From a virus: DNA of 55,794 bases. The stretch covers positions 1 through 55,794 of IMG/VR virus record IMGVR_UViG_3300034374_009302; one strand, written 5' to 3'. Position 1 is the stretch's first letter. The number at the start of each line of letters is the position of its first letter. Shown here piece after piece: positions 48,771 to 55,720 of this stretch. A program made the translations under genes and the position numbers. Under the pieces are notes generated by a model, which saw only the letters and a list, made by a program, of their open reading frames with translations, ran no database searches and was not told where the DNA came from.

Positions 48771-49342
48771 AATTATATTGGTTCGATAGTCACCACCTAA
48801 CTTATAAGCTAGTCCCTGTTCGTTGGGTGGTGTTTTTATTAGTATTTTTGGGAGTTTCAATATTCTCAATAGGTTATAAAATTAATTCACCCACTGAATT
48901 TGAAGACCTTACCAAATATGAACAGGAACTATTAATATTATCTATTAAGGATACTATCCACAACTTTAATGAGGATAAATTAATTGACCTTATGAAACAG
49001 TTGAATATTAAGTTTCCACACATAGTTTTAGCTCAATCTAAGATTGAAACAGGTCATTACTCTTCTCGTATTTTTAGAGAAAATCATAACCTATTTGGTA
49101 TGAAAGAAGCCAGAACGAGAATCAAAACCGCAAAGGGAACACAATACTCTCACGCTTATTATGCGAATTGGAGGGAGAGTGTTTATGATTATGCGTTTTA
49201 CCAATGTCGATATTTGGGTAGAATTACCGATGAAGAAGAATACCTAACATATCTTTCTCAGAGTTATGCCGAGGACCCTAATTATATCTCAAAGATTAGG
49301 AAGCTAATAAAAGACGAAGATTTAAGAAGTAAGTTCGAATGA
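48767..49342 (+). CDS. Membrane-anchored glucosaminidase-like lysis protein
   Basis: The 191-residue protein has one membrane segment at 19-37 (RWVVFLLVFLGVSIFSIGYK) and then a glucosaminidase domain: LAQSKIETGHYSSRIFRENH with catalytic Glu94, NLFGMKEAR, AYYANWRESVYDYAFYQ. It would hydrolyse peptidoglycan glycan strands from the outer face of the inner membrane. With the amidase endolysin it is the second wall hydrolase in the window; signal-anchor tethering is typical of holin-independent endolysins, which is inference here. Its stop overlaps the second carbamoyltransferase start. Confidence 0.8.
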   Translation: MKLYWFDSHHLTYKLVPVRWVVFLLVFLGVSIFSIGYKINSPTEFEDLTKYEQELLILSIKDTIHNFNEDKLIDLMKQLNIKFPHIVLAQSKIETGHYSSRIFRENHNLFGMKEARTRIKTAKGTQYSHAYYANWRESVYDYAFYQCRYLGRITDEEEYLTYLSQSYAEDPNYISKIRKLIKDEDLRSKFE

Positions 49343-51015
49343 TAATAATGGGATTTTTACACGGTCATGATGCCGGTGCGACGTTAATAATAGATGGAGA
49401 GATTGTTGTCTCAATTTCTGAAGAAAGATTAAATAGGAAAAAGAAGAATATTGCTTCGTATTTGAAATACCCGCCCGTTCAATCGATGCAGTATTGTGTA
49501 AGTTATGCGGGTATTACATTAGAGGATGTAGACCTGTTTGTTTATAACGAAACTGACCGAAGTATCGACCCCATTCATTTTTTATCTTACACATTTGGAC
49601 TTGACCCTGAAAAATTCAAATACTTAACTCATCACGATGCCCACATCTATTCCACTTACTTAACTTCAAACTTTAAAGAAACAAATGTGGTCATTGCCGA
49701 TGGTGCGGGTGAAGATTTAATTAAGGGTAAACGTGGGTATAATTACTTTGAAAACCGTGGGTATAATTTAGCCGACACATCTGACTTAGACCATAACTTT
49801 ACCGAAGGTTGGACCATATCTTTTATGAATGGACAAGACCATATGGACACAAATAAGAAATGGTTAAAGACACTTAAAAAACCATGGGATTATATGGATG
49901 AAGCATCCATCGGTCTTATGTATGATATTGCTGCGTGGCAATTGGTTTCAAACCATAAAAATTGGCCAAGTGCGGGTAAGGTAATGGGTTTAGCGTCTTA
50001 TGCTAATAAAAAATGGGTAAACCAACAAGAACGAAACTACTATATCGATGGTGAAGATTTGGTAATCCCACATAGACAATTACATTCAGATGTAAATAAA
50101 GACTCAGACTTTCAGGACAAAGCTAATGTTGCTGGTGTTTACCAAAGAGAGCAAGAGGAAACAACAATGTTCCTAATCGAAAAATCAAAGAAACTTACAG
50201 ACGTAGAAAACCTATGTGTTGCCGGTGGCTCATTTTTGAACTGTAATACAAACTACAACATCCTAAAATCAGGGTTATATAAGAATGTTCATTTATTTCC
50301 ACCTTTGGATGACTCAGGGGTATCTTTAGGTTGTGCATTGTGGGGAGCATTCAAATACGATAAATTAAACAGAAAAGACTTTTTCAATCCATATTTGGGT
50401 AGACCATATTCCGATATTGAAATTTTCAATGTTATATCTCAAAATGATAAGGTGAGGTATGAAGAGTATAATAACGATACTCTTCTAACTAAAAAGGTTG
50501 CTGAATTATTAAACGAGGATAAGGTTATTGGTTGGTATCAGGGAGGTGCTGAGATTGGTCCGAGAGCGTTAGGTAACAGAAGTATTTTAGCATCACCAAG
50601 ACCTGATTGGATGAGAGACCACATTAACAATAACGTTAAGTTAAGAGAATGGTATAGACCATTCGCACCTGCAGTCTTATTTGAAAGACAGTCTGAGATT
50701 TTTGATTTGGATTACTTCTCACCATACATGTTGGTAACGGCTCAGGTTAATGAAGAATGGAGGGATAAGATTCCAGCGGTGACTCATCACGACAACACTG
50801 CCAGGTACCAGTCGGTTACCGAACAAACAAACAGTAAATTCTACAACCTAATTAAGGAGTTTGACAATCTGACAGGTATCCCTGTTTTGTTAAACACCAG
50901 CTTCAACGGTCCAACGGAACCAATAGTTGAAACACCTGAGGATGCATTAAAATCATTTTTGGAATTGGATATTGATATTTTAGTGATGGACAATTTTGTA
51001 ATTAGCAAAAAATGA
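49339..51015 (+). CDS. Carbamoyltransferase (NodU/TobZ family), copy 2
   Basis: The 558-residue protein starts MIIMGFLHGHDAGATLIIDG and has YLTHHDAHIYSTYLTS, LCVAGGSFLNCNTNYNIL, WYQGGAEIGPRALGNRSILA and NTSFNGPTEPIVETPED. It shares the overall layout of copy 1 but differs widely in sequence, so it is an old paralogue or a separate acquisition. The family reaction is carbamoyl transfer to a hydroxyl; the two enzymes may act on different acceptors. The ATGA overlap at 49339 supports the first ATG. Confidence 0.9.
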   Translation: MIIMGFLHGHDAGATLIIDGEIVVSISEERLNRKKKNIASYLKYPPVQSMQYCVSYAGITLEDVDLFVYNETDRSIDPIHFLSYTFGLDPEKFKYLTHHDAHIYSTYLTSNFKETNVVIADGAGEDLIKGKRGYNYFENRGYNLADTSDLDHNFTEGWTISFMNGQDHMDTNKKWLKTLKKPWDYMDEASIGLMYDIAAWQLVSNHKNWPSAGKVMGLASYANKKWVNQQERNYYIDGEDLVIPHRQLHSDVNKDSDFQDKANVAGVYQREQEETTMFLIEKSKKLTDVENLCVAGGSFLNCNTNYNILKSGLYKNVHLFPPLDDSGVSLGCALWGAFKYDKLNRKDFFNPYLGRPYSDIEIFNVISQNDKVRYEEYNNDTLLTKKVAELLNEDKVIGWYQGGAEIGPRALGNRSILASPRPDWMRDHINNNVKLREWYRPFAPAVLFERQSEIFDLDYFSPYMLVTAQVNEEWRDKIPAVTHHDNTARYQSVTEQTNSKFYNLIKEFDNLTGIPVLLNTSFNGPTEPIVETPEDALKSFLELDIDILVMDNFVISKK

Positions 51016-51024
51016 TTATCTTTG
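50995..51024 (+). promoter_or_regulatory. Host-type promoter inside the end of carbamoyltransferase 2
   Basis: TTTG (50995-50998), 18 bases, then TATCTTTG (51017-51024), only 4 bases before the ATG at 51029, so the mRNA is leaderless or nearly so. Confidence 0.7.
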
Positions 51025-51028
51025 TCCT

Positions 51029-51394
51029 ATGACAACGAGAGAATGGACAAAAATACTGAAAGAAAACCCAAAAATTTCGACCATCGAAGTTAGTGGTGAA
51101 TTTGTAAAAGGTAAAGTATCCATCACTCGTCATAGAATACTTGAAAAAGAGAAAAGTGTTTATTCTTACGGTTCTAACGAAGTTATTACGGTAAAGGAGA
51201 GTGAGATTGATGTTACCTTTGACGGTCAGGTAAAATCTTCGATGGGTAATTGGTACCCACCAAAGGATTACAATAAAAGACAATTGAACAACTGGTTCAG
51301 GGCTAGTAAGGATATTAACAGAGAACTTAAAATGAGATTAAAACTCATCGGAGGTTCATCAGAATATAAAATAAAGAAAATCACATGTTTGTAG
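51029..51394 (+). CDS. Unknown protein
   Basis: The 121-residue protein starts MTTREWTKILKENPKISTIE. It has a beta-rich first part (SGEFVKGKVSITRHRI) and a basic helical C-terminus. Positive charge suggests nucleic-acid binding. No family recognised. It has its own promoter and probably shares the transcript with 51415-52050. Confidence 0.65.
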   Translation: MTTREWTKILKENPKISTIEVSGEFVKGKVSITRHRILEKEKSVYSYGSNEVITVKESEIDVTFDGQVKSSMGNWYPPKDYNKRQLNNWFRASKDINRELKMRLKLIGGSSEYKIKKITCL

Positions 51395-51414
51395 GTTAAA
51401 AAAACTATATTACT

Positions 51415-52050
51415 ATGGAACCTGAAAAAGATATATTTGAACAATGGAAGGAAGAAAGAGAATCTCGTTCTTGGTTGAGAAGAAAAATAGATTACATCTC
51501 ACTATGGTGGAAACATGATGGTCGATATATGGGTAAAGAATTTATTCGTGGTGTTAAAAGCGTTTGGTATTGGTTACCTGTTATTTGGAAAGACCGTAAT
51601 TGGGACCATCGTTTTATCTTTGACGTATTTGCACACAAGTTAAAGTCTCAGGCCAAATACATTGGCAAATATGGACTTCACCTTACCAATTGGAAAGATG
51701 AAAGAGATATGATGATTTGTGTTCGTCTTATCGAAAGAATCAAAGATGATTTCTATGGTATGGAATATTCTGACTACCATAAGGACAAACATTGGTTTGA
51801 ATCAATCCCTGATAAAGAAGGGTATTCAGAATGGAAGTCTCGTGAGTTGGAAGAGAATTTCGATGATTACTTTGCAAAATATCCATTGATTTACAAACGA
51901 GTAATGAATGGTGAAGGAGTATTCAGCCGAGAAGGACGTGAAGATGATAAAAAAATCATAGCGATGAATATTGCCAAAATCAATCACGAGAGAGCAAGAA
52001 AACTCTTGTTCAAGATTATGGAACAAGAAATTGAGAGATGGTGGGATTAA
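51415..52050 (+). CDS. Conserved Trp-rich phage protein
   Basis: The 211-residue protein contains VIWKDRNWDHRFIFDVFAHK and WKDERDMMICVRLIERIKDD, segments I recall in many phage proteins of unknown role. It has 11 Trp, unusually many, and is helical. It has no signal or membrane segment. Confidence 0.7.
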   Translation: MEPEKDIFEQWKEERESRSWLRRKIDYISLWWKHDGRYMGKEFIRGVKSVWYWLPVIWKDRNWDHRFIFDVFAHKLKSQAKYIGKYGLHLTNWKDERDMMICVRLIERIKDDFYGMEYSDYHKDKHWFESIPDKEGYSEWKSRELEENFDDYFAKYPLIYKRVMNGEGVFSREGREDDKKIIAMNIAKINHERARKLLFKIMEQEIERWWD

Positions 52051-52065
52051 TTGAAAAATTATCTT

Positions 52066-52073
52066 TATCTTTG
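52066..52073 (+). promoter_or_regulatory. Host-type -7 box of the metallophosphoesterase gene
   Basis: TATCTTTG lies 14 bases before the ATG; the -33 element is weak. Confidence 0.5.
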
Positions 52074-52087
52074 AAAAAAATAACAAG

Positions 52088-52777
52088 ATGAAAATCACGT
52101 TCATATCAGATACGCACACAAAACATCATCAGGTAACCTCACAGTTGCCAGGTGGTGATTTGTTGGTCCATGCTGGTGACTTTTCTTCGCGAGGTTATGA
52201 ACATGAGATAGATGGATTCTTTGATTGGTTCAACGGTTTGGATAACTACACCAATAAGATTGTCATCGCTGGTAACCACGACCTTATGTTTGAGGACGAC
52301 CCAATGTTTGCTAAAGACATTATAAGTCACTATCCTAATGTCACTTACCTTCAGGACGACATCGAAGTCATCGGTGAGGATTACTCATCATCAGTAAAAG
52401 TATACGGTTCTCCGTGGCAACCTGAGTTTTATAATTGGGCATTTAATTTACCACGAATGGGTTGGGAACTTCAACAAAAATGGGATGATATTCCTCATAA
52501 CATGGACATCGTGGTCACTCACGGTCCCGCGTGGGGTCATTTGGACACCGTTGTTGGACAATCTATGAACTTGGGGTGTGAGTTGTTGGCTGAGAGACTA
52601 AAGGTCGTTAAACCAAAGATACACGTGTGTGGACACATCCACAGTGGGTACGGTTATAAGTTCCATGAAGGGACACATTACTTCAACGCTGCGGTACTCG
52701 GTGAGGACTATGTATTCACACAGAAACCGATGACAGTGGAGTGGGACCCTGAAACTAATGAAATAGAATTTGTTTAA
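52088..52777 (+). CDS. Calcineurin-like metallophosphoesterase
   Basis: The 229-residue protein has the five family motifs: ISDTHTKH (Asp8, His10), LLVHAGDFSS, VIAGNHDLMF, VVTHGPAWG and VCGHIHSGYG. These bind two metals and hydrolyse phosphomonoesters or diesters; relatives closest in layout act on cyclic nucleotides or nucleic acids. The substrate is unknown; a cyclic-nucleotide defence signal is one possible target. Confidence 0.85.
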   Translation: MKITFISDTHTKHHQVTSQLPGGDLLVHAGDFSSRGYEHEIDGFFDWFNGLDNYTNKIVIAGNHDLMFEDDPMFAKDIISHYPNVTYLQDDIEVIGEDYSSSVKVYGSPWQPEFYNWAFNLPRMGWELQQKWDDIPHNMDIVVTHGPAWGHLDTVVGQSMNLGCELLAERLKVVKPKIHVCGHIHSGYGYKFHEGTHYFNAAVLGEDYVFTQKPMTVEWDPETNEIEFV

Positions 52778-52799
52778 TCAAATTTTTTTATTATAATTG
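52769..52799 (+). promoter_or_regulatory. Host-type promoter of the 52816 gene and the right-end operon
   Basis: TTTG (52769-52772), 19 bases, then TATAATTG (52792-52799). All following genes to the window end overlap or nearly touch, so it may drive the whole small-gene operon. Confidence 0.65.
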
Positions 52800-52815
52800 T
52801 AAAAAATAAACAACA

Positions 52816-53439
52816 ATGAAGTATAAATTAGAAATGTATGGGTGGGAGGTTGAAGCGACTGGTCACTCACTAACAGATGAACAAGTTAAATCTATCCAAG
52901 ATTTAATGGAAACCAATGGTGCTGACGAACTATGGGAAGTTCGTCATGATATCGAAATGGAAGGTATAGTGGATGACCTTTATAATCCTGACCTTTACCA
53001 CGTATCTCGTGGATTGGACAATAGTGGTCTTTGGTTTTCACTTAAAGATGACAAGGATAATGAAGTTTTAAGCTTCGAACCGTCAGATATGGAAGATATC
53101 TACGAAATGTTAGGTGATTCTGCGGATGATATCCCTTATGAAGGTTATTTAGCAATACCAGGTGAGGGTGATAAGTCTGAGGTAGATAATATACTAGCAA
53201 TATTTGATGAAAATAAAGGTGGTATTTGTGATTTTGAAATGTTCGAATCAGATGAAGTACCAACGGCAAAAGATTTCTGTATCCAACACGGGGATATAGG
53301 TACACCTGATGGTGATTGGGATTTTATATCTAAAGTATTTTACAAAGGTAAGGAGTTGGAAGTTTACGACCATTTAGACAATCGTGGTAAAGCTGCGACT
53401 GTTGAAATATACCGTAAAGATGGTTCAACAATTAGTTAA
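52816..53439 (+). CDS. Acidic protein, unknown
   Basis: The 207-residue protein starts MKYKLEMYGWEVEATGHSLT and is rich in Asp and Glu (EPSDMEDIYEMLGDSADDIP). The C-terminal 50 residues look beta-rich. It is the first gene of the compact right-end operon and overlaps the next by 20 bases. No family recognised. Confidence 0.65.
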   Translation: MKYKLEMYGWEVEATGHSLTDEQVKSIQDLMETNGADELWEVRHDIEMEGIVDDLYNPDLYHVSRGLDNSGLWFSLKDDKDNEVLSFEPSDMEDIYEMLGDSADDIPYEGYLAIPGEGDKSEVDNILAIFDENKGGICDFEMFESDEVPTAKDFCIQHGDIGTPDGDWDFISKVFYKGKELEVYDHLDNRGKAATVEIYRKDGSTIS

Positions 53440-53698
53440 AGGGGATATATTAGAGGAAGGTCCGAAGGTTAAGAAGATTCACATCAATCAACACCATATT
53501 CGGTCCAATAAGACGAAGGAAACGGACCTTCCTGTAATAACCATTAAGATTGGTAGTAAAAACTACTACTGTAACGAAATAGAAATAAACGGTCCATCGA
53601 AACTATCTTACTGTGGGAGTGGTGACCAAAAACCCCTAATCAGTTGTGGGGCAAGAGTAATTTTGGAAACGACTGCTGAAGTAAAAATAATTGATTAA
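53420..53698 (+). CDS. Conserved T4-like phage protein (VKKIHINQHHIRSN family)
   Basis: The start at 53420 gives 92 residues. GDILEEGPKVKKIHINQHHI, NGPSKLSYCGSGDQKPLISC and GARVILETTAEV resemble a small protein I recall from marine T4-like phages (cyanophages included). Function unknown. An upstream ATG at 53384 lies deep inside the previous gene. Its stop overlaps the next start (TAATG). Confidence 0.75.
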   Translation: MVQQLVKGDILEEGPKVKKIHINQHHIRSNKTKETDLPVITIKIGSKNYYCNEIEINGPSKLSYCGSGDQKPLISCGARVILETTAEVKIID

Positions 53699-54111
53699 TG
53701 AAAAAGATGTTAGTGGCCCTCGCACTTGGGTTTGGATTAAGTGTATTTGGACAACAGGAGATTAGAACTTCATTTCAAACCACTGAAATTGAAACCTCAG
53801 TGATGACTAAAAATTATTCTACAGGTGACTGGAATTTTTCTGACAATAACGATTTACAACCTTACGACGCGTTTTGGACATTCCGTTTAGGTGAGAATGG
53901 TAAGGGTGGTTATATATCTTCAGGTGATATTATTTATTCCGTATTTGATTGGGAAACCACAGAAAATGGGGTATTAGTTAATTTTTACGCACATAAAAGA
54001 AATGAGGATGGGACAGTAATTGTGGTGGTTAGACCTGACGGTAAAAATTCAATGACCTTCTTCTTACCTGAATCAAATATTTCATTAACTTTCCATGAAC
54101 CTGTGAGATAA
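53698..54111 (+). CDS. Exported protein, unknown
   Basis: The 137-residue protein has a signal peptide (MKKMLVALALGFGLSVFGQ, cleavage near residue 18). The mature part is beta-rich (NGVLVNFYAHKRNEDGTVIV). TAATG coupling to the previous gene supports the start. It is one more exported protein in this phage; target unknown. Confidence 0.7.
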   Translation: MKKMLVALALGFGLSVFGQQEIRTSFQTTEIETSVMTKNYSTGDWNFSDNNDLQPYDAFWTFRLGENGKGGYISSGDIIYSVFDWETTENGVLVNFYAHKRNEDGTVIVVVRPDGKNSMTFFLPESNISLTFHEPVR

Positions 54112-54112
54112 T

Positions 54113-54220
54113 ATGTGGCCGGATATTGTTATACAAATTGGATGGGTGATGGGTATGTTGACTTACCTATATTTTGAAGTGGACCTTTACCTATACAACA
54201 AAAATAAGAACAATGATTAA
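54113..54220 (+). CDS. Single-pass membrane microprotein, 35 residues
   Basis: The frame from ATG at 54113 reads MWPDIVIQIGWVMGMLTYLY followed by FEVDLYLYNKNKNND. One apolar segment and a basic tail suggest an inner-membrane protein. It starts one base after the previous stop and overlaps the next gene by 8 bases. Confidence 0.55.
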   Translation: MWPDIVIQIGWVMGMLTYLYFEVDLYLYNKNKNND

Positions 54221-54434
54221 CGAATTTTTAGCCAGTTACAAAGCCCTGAAAGGGACTTTACTGAGAACTTTAATATACACAATGGGTCACTTTATTATTG
54301 CTGCGGCTTGTGTGATGTATTTTACAGGTGCAGATTTTCAATCGGCAATAACAGATGCGGTTGTTGAACCTATCCTCAACGGTGTTTGGTATTTTGTTTT
54401 GGATAGGTTATGGATTACTAAAAAAGAGGAATAA
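54213..54434 (+). CDS. DUF2061-like membrane protein
   Basis: The start at 54213 (MINEFLASYKALKGTLLRTL) gives 73 residues. LKGTLLRTLIYTMGHFIIAA, then ACVMYFTGADFQSAIT and WYFVLDRLW follow the DUF2061 two-helix pattern. The role of the family is unknown. The upstream frame from 54174 is rejected because it overlaps the previous gene. It ends in TAATG with the next gene. Confidence 0.75.
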   Translation: MINEFLASYKALKGTLLRTLIYTMGHFIIAAACVMYFTGADFQSAITDAVVEPILNGVWYFVLDRLWITKKEE

Positions 54435-54595
54435 TGTTAGATTTAATTTGGTTATTGTTAACAGGTATTGCTGCAGCTACAGCTGGTGCAATTATAGTAG
54501 AGGTGTTCCGTTATGGTGCAAACCTTGAGCGTAGGAATAAAAGAACCGATTTGTGGGGAAGACCAAATAACCACATGAAAGATGATATGGATTAG
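54434..54595 (+). CDS. Membrane microprotein, 53 residues
   Basis: ATG at 54434 opens MLDLIWLLLTGIAAATAGAI followed by IVEVFRYGANLERRNKRTDL. One N-terminal membrane helix and a basic cytoplasmic tail are clear. It is coupled to the DUF2061 gene by TAATG. Function unknown. Confidence 0.65.
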   Translation: MLDLIWLLLTGIAAATAGAIIVEVFRYGANLERRNKRTDLWGRPNNHMKDDMD

Positions 54596-54597
54596 TT

Positions 54598-54684
54598 ATG
54601 ATTGAGTTTCCGGTAATGGTATTGTTATTGACTTGTTTTTTAACAGGTTTGTTTATAATCTTAAAAGATAGAAGAAAAGAATGA
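54598..54684 (+). CDS. Membrane microprotein, 28 residues
   Basis: ATG at 54598 encodes MIEFPVMVLLLTCFLTGLFI and then ILKDRRKE: a single membrane helix with a basic end. Its stop overlaps the following start (ATGA). Small size limits confidence, but the ordered overlaps support it. Confidence 0.55.
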   Translation: MIEFPVMVLLLTCFLTGLFIILKDRRKE

Positions 54685-54920
54685 GATTGTTAGGTTTTCT
54701 TGGTATTTTGCTTATGTTTGTAATTCAATGTAGTATTGATGAGAACTTTACCGTGAATGAAAAAACTGTTGACTTATCTGAGTTGGATAGTGTTGATTGT
54801 GTGGTATGGTGGGAAGTTCAGAACGACACCTTAAAGATTTGGACTGAGGAAGATGAAAGAAAAAGTGACATTGACCGTTTGAATTACATTCGTTCATTAG
54901 ACACAACAGGATGGGAATAA
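54681..54920 (+). CDS. Small lipoprotein
   Basis: The 79-residue protein begins MRLLGFLGILLMFVIQCSID, a signal with a possible lipobox (FVIQC). The mature part is short and acidic (EEDERKSDIDRLNYIRSLDT). The ATGA overlap with the previous microprotein supports the start. It precedes the TFNTKER array by one base. Confidence 0.65.
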   Translation: MRLLGFLGILLMFVIQCSIDENFTVNEKTVDLSELDSVDCVVWWEVQNDTLKIWTEEDERKSDIDRLNYIRSLDTTGWE

Positions 54921-54921
54921 G

Positions 54922-55041
54922 ATGAAAGATAAAGTATTAAGATTTAACAACGACTGGAAAGGTCGTAGACTATACGAAGAGAATAAAAAGAAAGAGTCTG
55001 TTAATAAGACTAAAACCTTTAACACCAAAGAGAATGGGTAA
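54922..55041 (+). CDS. TFNTKER-array gene 1 (39 residues, ends TFNTKENG)
   Basis: The frame reads MKDKVLRFNNDWKGRRLYEE and ends KTKTFNTKENG. The C-terminus is encoded by the first copy of the array repeat, which also carries the start codon of the next gene (8-base overlap). The body is basic and helical. No family recognised. Confidence 0.65.
   Translation: MKDKVLRFNNDWKGRRLYEENKKKESVNKTKTFNTKENG
55015..55036 (+). repeat. TFNTKER repeat copy 1
   Basis: ACCTTTAACACCAAAGAGA is followed by ATG directly; two bases shorter than the other copies, which changes the overlap from 4 to 8 bases. Confidence 0.85.
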
Positions 55042-55183
55042 ATACTTAAAGCAAGGATTTGTAAGAGCGTTAGAGTGGCAACTTAATAGAGAAGAAATCT
55101 CCTACTCAAAATGGGTTGACCTAATGGAGGAGGAGTGTATTAAGAACTACAAAGAAGAAACCTTTAACACCAAAGAGAGATGA
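55034..55183 (+). CDS. TFNTKER-array gene 2 (49 residues)
   Basis: The frame reads MGKYLKQGFVRALEWQLNRE and ends YKEETFNTKER. The body is an amphipathic helix with acidic centre (MEEECIKNYKEE). Body sequence differs from all neighbours while the last seven residues match copies 3-5. Stop and next start overlap as ATGA. Confidence 0.7.
   Translation: MGKYLKQGFVRALEWQLNREEISYSKWVDLMEEECIKNYKEETFNTKER
55160..55183 (+). repeat. TFNTKER repeat copy 2
   Basis: ACCTTTAACACCAAAGAGA followed by GATGA: encodes the tag, the stop, and the next gene's ATG. Confidence 0.9.
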
Positions 55184-55374
55184 GTGATTGGACTTATGAG
55201 ATAATTGAAATGAGTAATAGTGACAGCGAGTGGTTTGTTAAAGCAAAAGATGGAGTGCCGTCTATATTGAAAATTAAGTTTCAGAAGGAGTGTGAATTAG
55301 ATAGAATCATCACCTACACTTTTAATGATGAACAAATTCTAAATACAACAACCTTTAACACCAAAGAGAAATGA
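55180..55374 (+). CDS. TFNTKER-array gene 3 (64 residues, ends TFNTKEK)
   Basis: The 64-residue protein starts MSDWTYEIIEMSNSDSEWFV and looks like a small beta-rich domain (ILKIKFQKECELDRIITYTF) before TTTFNTKEK. The ATGA overlap sets the start. No family recognised. Confidence 0.7.
   Translation: MSDWTYEIIEMSNSDSEWFVKAKDGVPSILKIKFQKECELDRIITYTFNDEQILNTTTFNTKEK
55351..55374 (+). repeat. TFNTKER repeat copy 3
   Basis: ACCTTTAACACCAAAGAGA followed by AATGA; the last tag residue is Lys instead of Arg. Confidence 0.9.
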
Positions 55375-55655
55375 GTGAAGTAAATCCAAATTACAATCCA
55401 CAAGCAGATTTTGACAACTTTGGTGAAGAGATGGAACACATCGTTAAGACAACACCTAAAGAGGTGCTAAAAAAGGAGTGGGATAAAGTATTAGCAGAAT
55501 ATGGTACTGATACACACGACAAGATTCTATCTATGACTGGTGACTTTGTTCAGTCTAATCGTAGTGAAGGACAAACCTATGCTCATTATCACTATGATAT
55601 GATGGCAGACTTTGCTCTACATATATTAGAAACCTTTAACACCAAAGAGAGATGA
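55371..55655 (+). CDS. TFNTKER-array gene 4 (94 residues)
   Basis: The 94-residue protein starts MSEVNPNYNPQADFDNFGEE and contains VLAEYGTDTHDKILSMTGDF and YAHYHYDMMADFALHILETF, ending TFNTKER. It is acidic and helical with a His/Tyr patch (AHYHYDMM) that could bind metal. ATGA overlaps mark both ends. Confidence 0.7.
   Translation: MSEVNPNYNPQADFDNFGEEMEHIVKTTPKEVLKKEWDKVLAEYGTDTHDKILSMTGDFVQSNRSEGQTYAHYHYDMMADFALHILETFNTKER
55632..55655 (+). repeat. TFNTKER repeat copy 4
   Basis: ACCTTTAACACCAAAGAGA followed by GATGA, identical to copy 2. Confidence 0.9.
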
Positions 55656-55720
55656 AAGAAAAAGACACTGAGAAGCCCCTAGTGGTAATAGTTTACACCT
55701 TTAACACTAAAGAGAGATGA
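55652..55720 (+). CDS. TFNTKER-array gene 5 (22 residues)
   Basis: The frame encodes MKEKDTEKPLVVIVYTFNTK and then ER. Only 15 residues precede the tag. Being so short, it may be a remnant of a lost cassette or a true micropeptide. ATGA overlaps at both ends are kept. Confidence 0.55.
   Translation: MKEKDTEKPLVVIVYTFNTKER
55697..55720 (+). repeat. TFNTKER repeat copy 5
   Basis: ACCTTTAACACTAAAGAGA followed by GATGA; one silent change (ACC to ACT) from copies 2 and 4. Confidence 0.9.
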
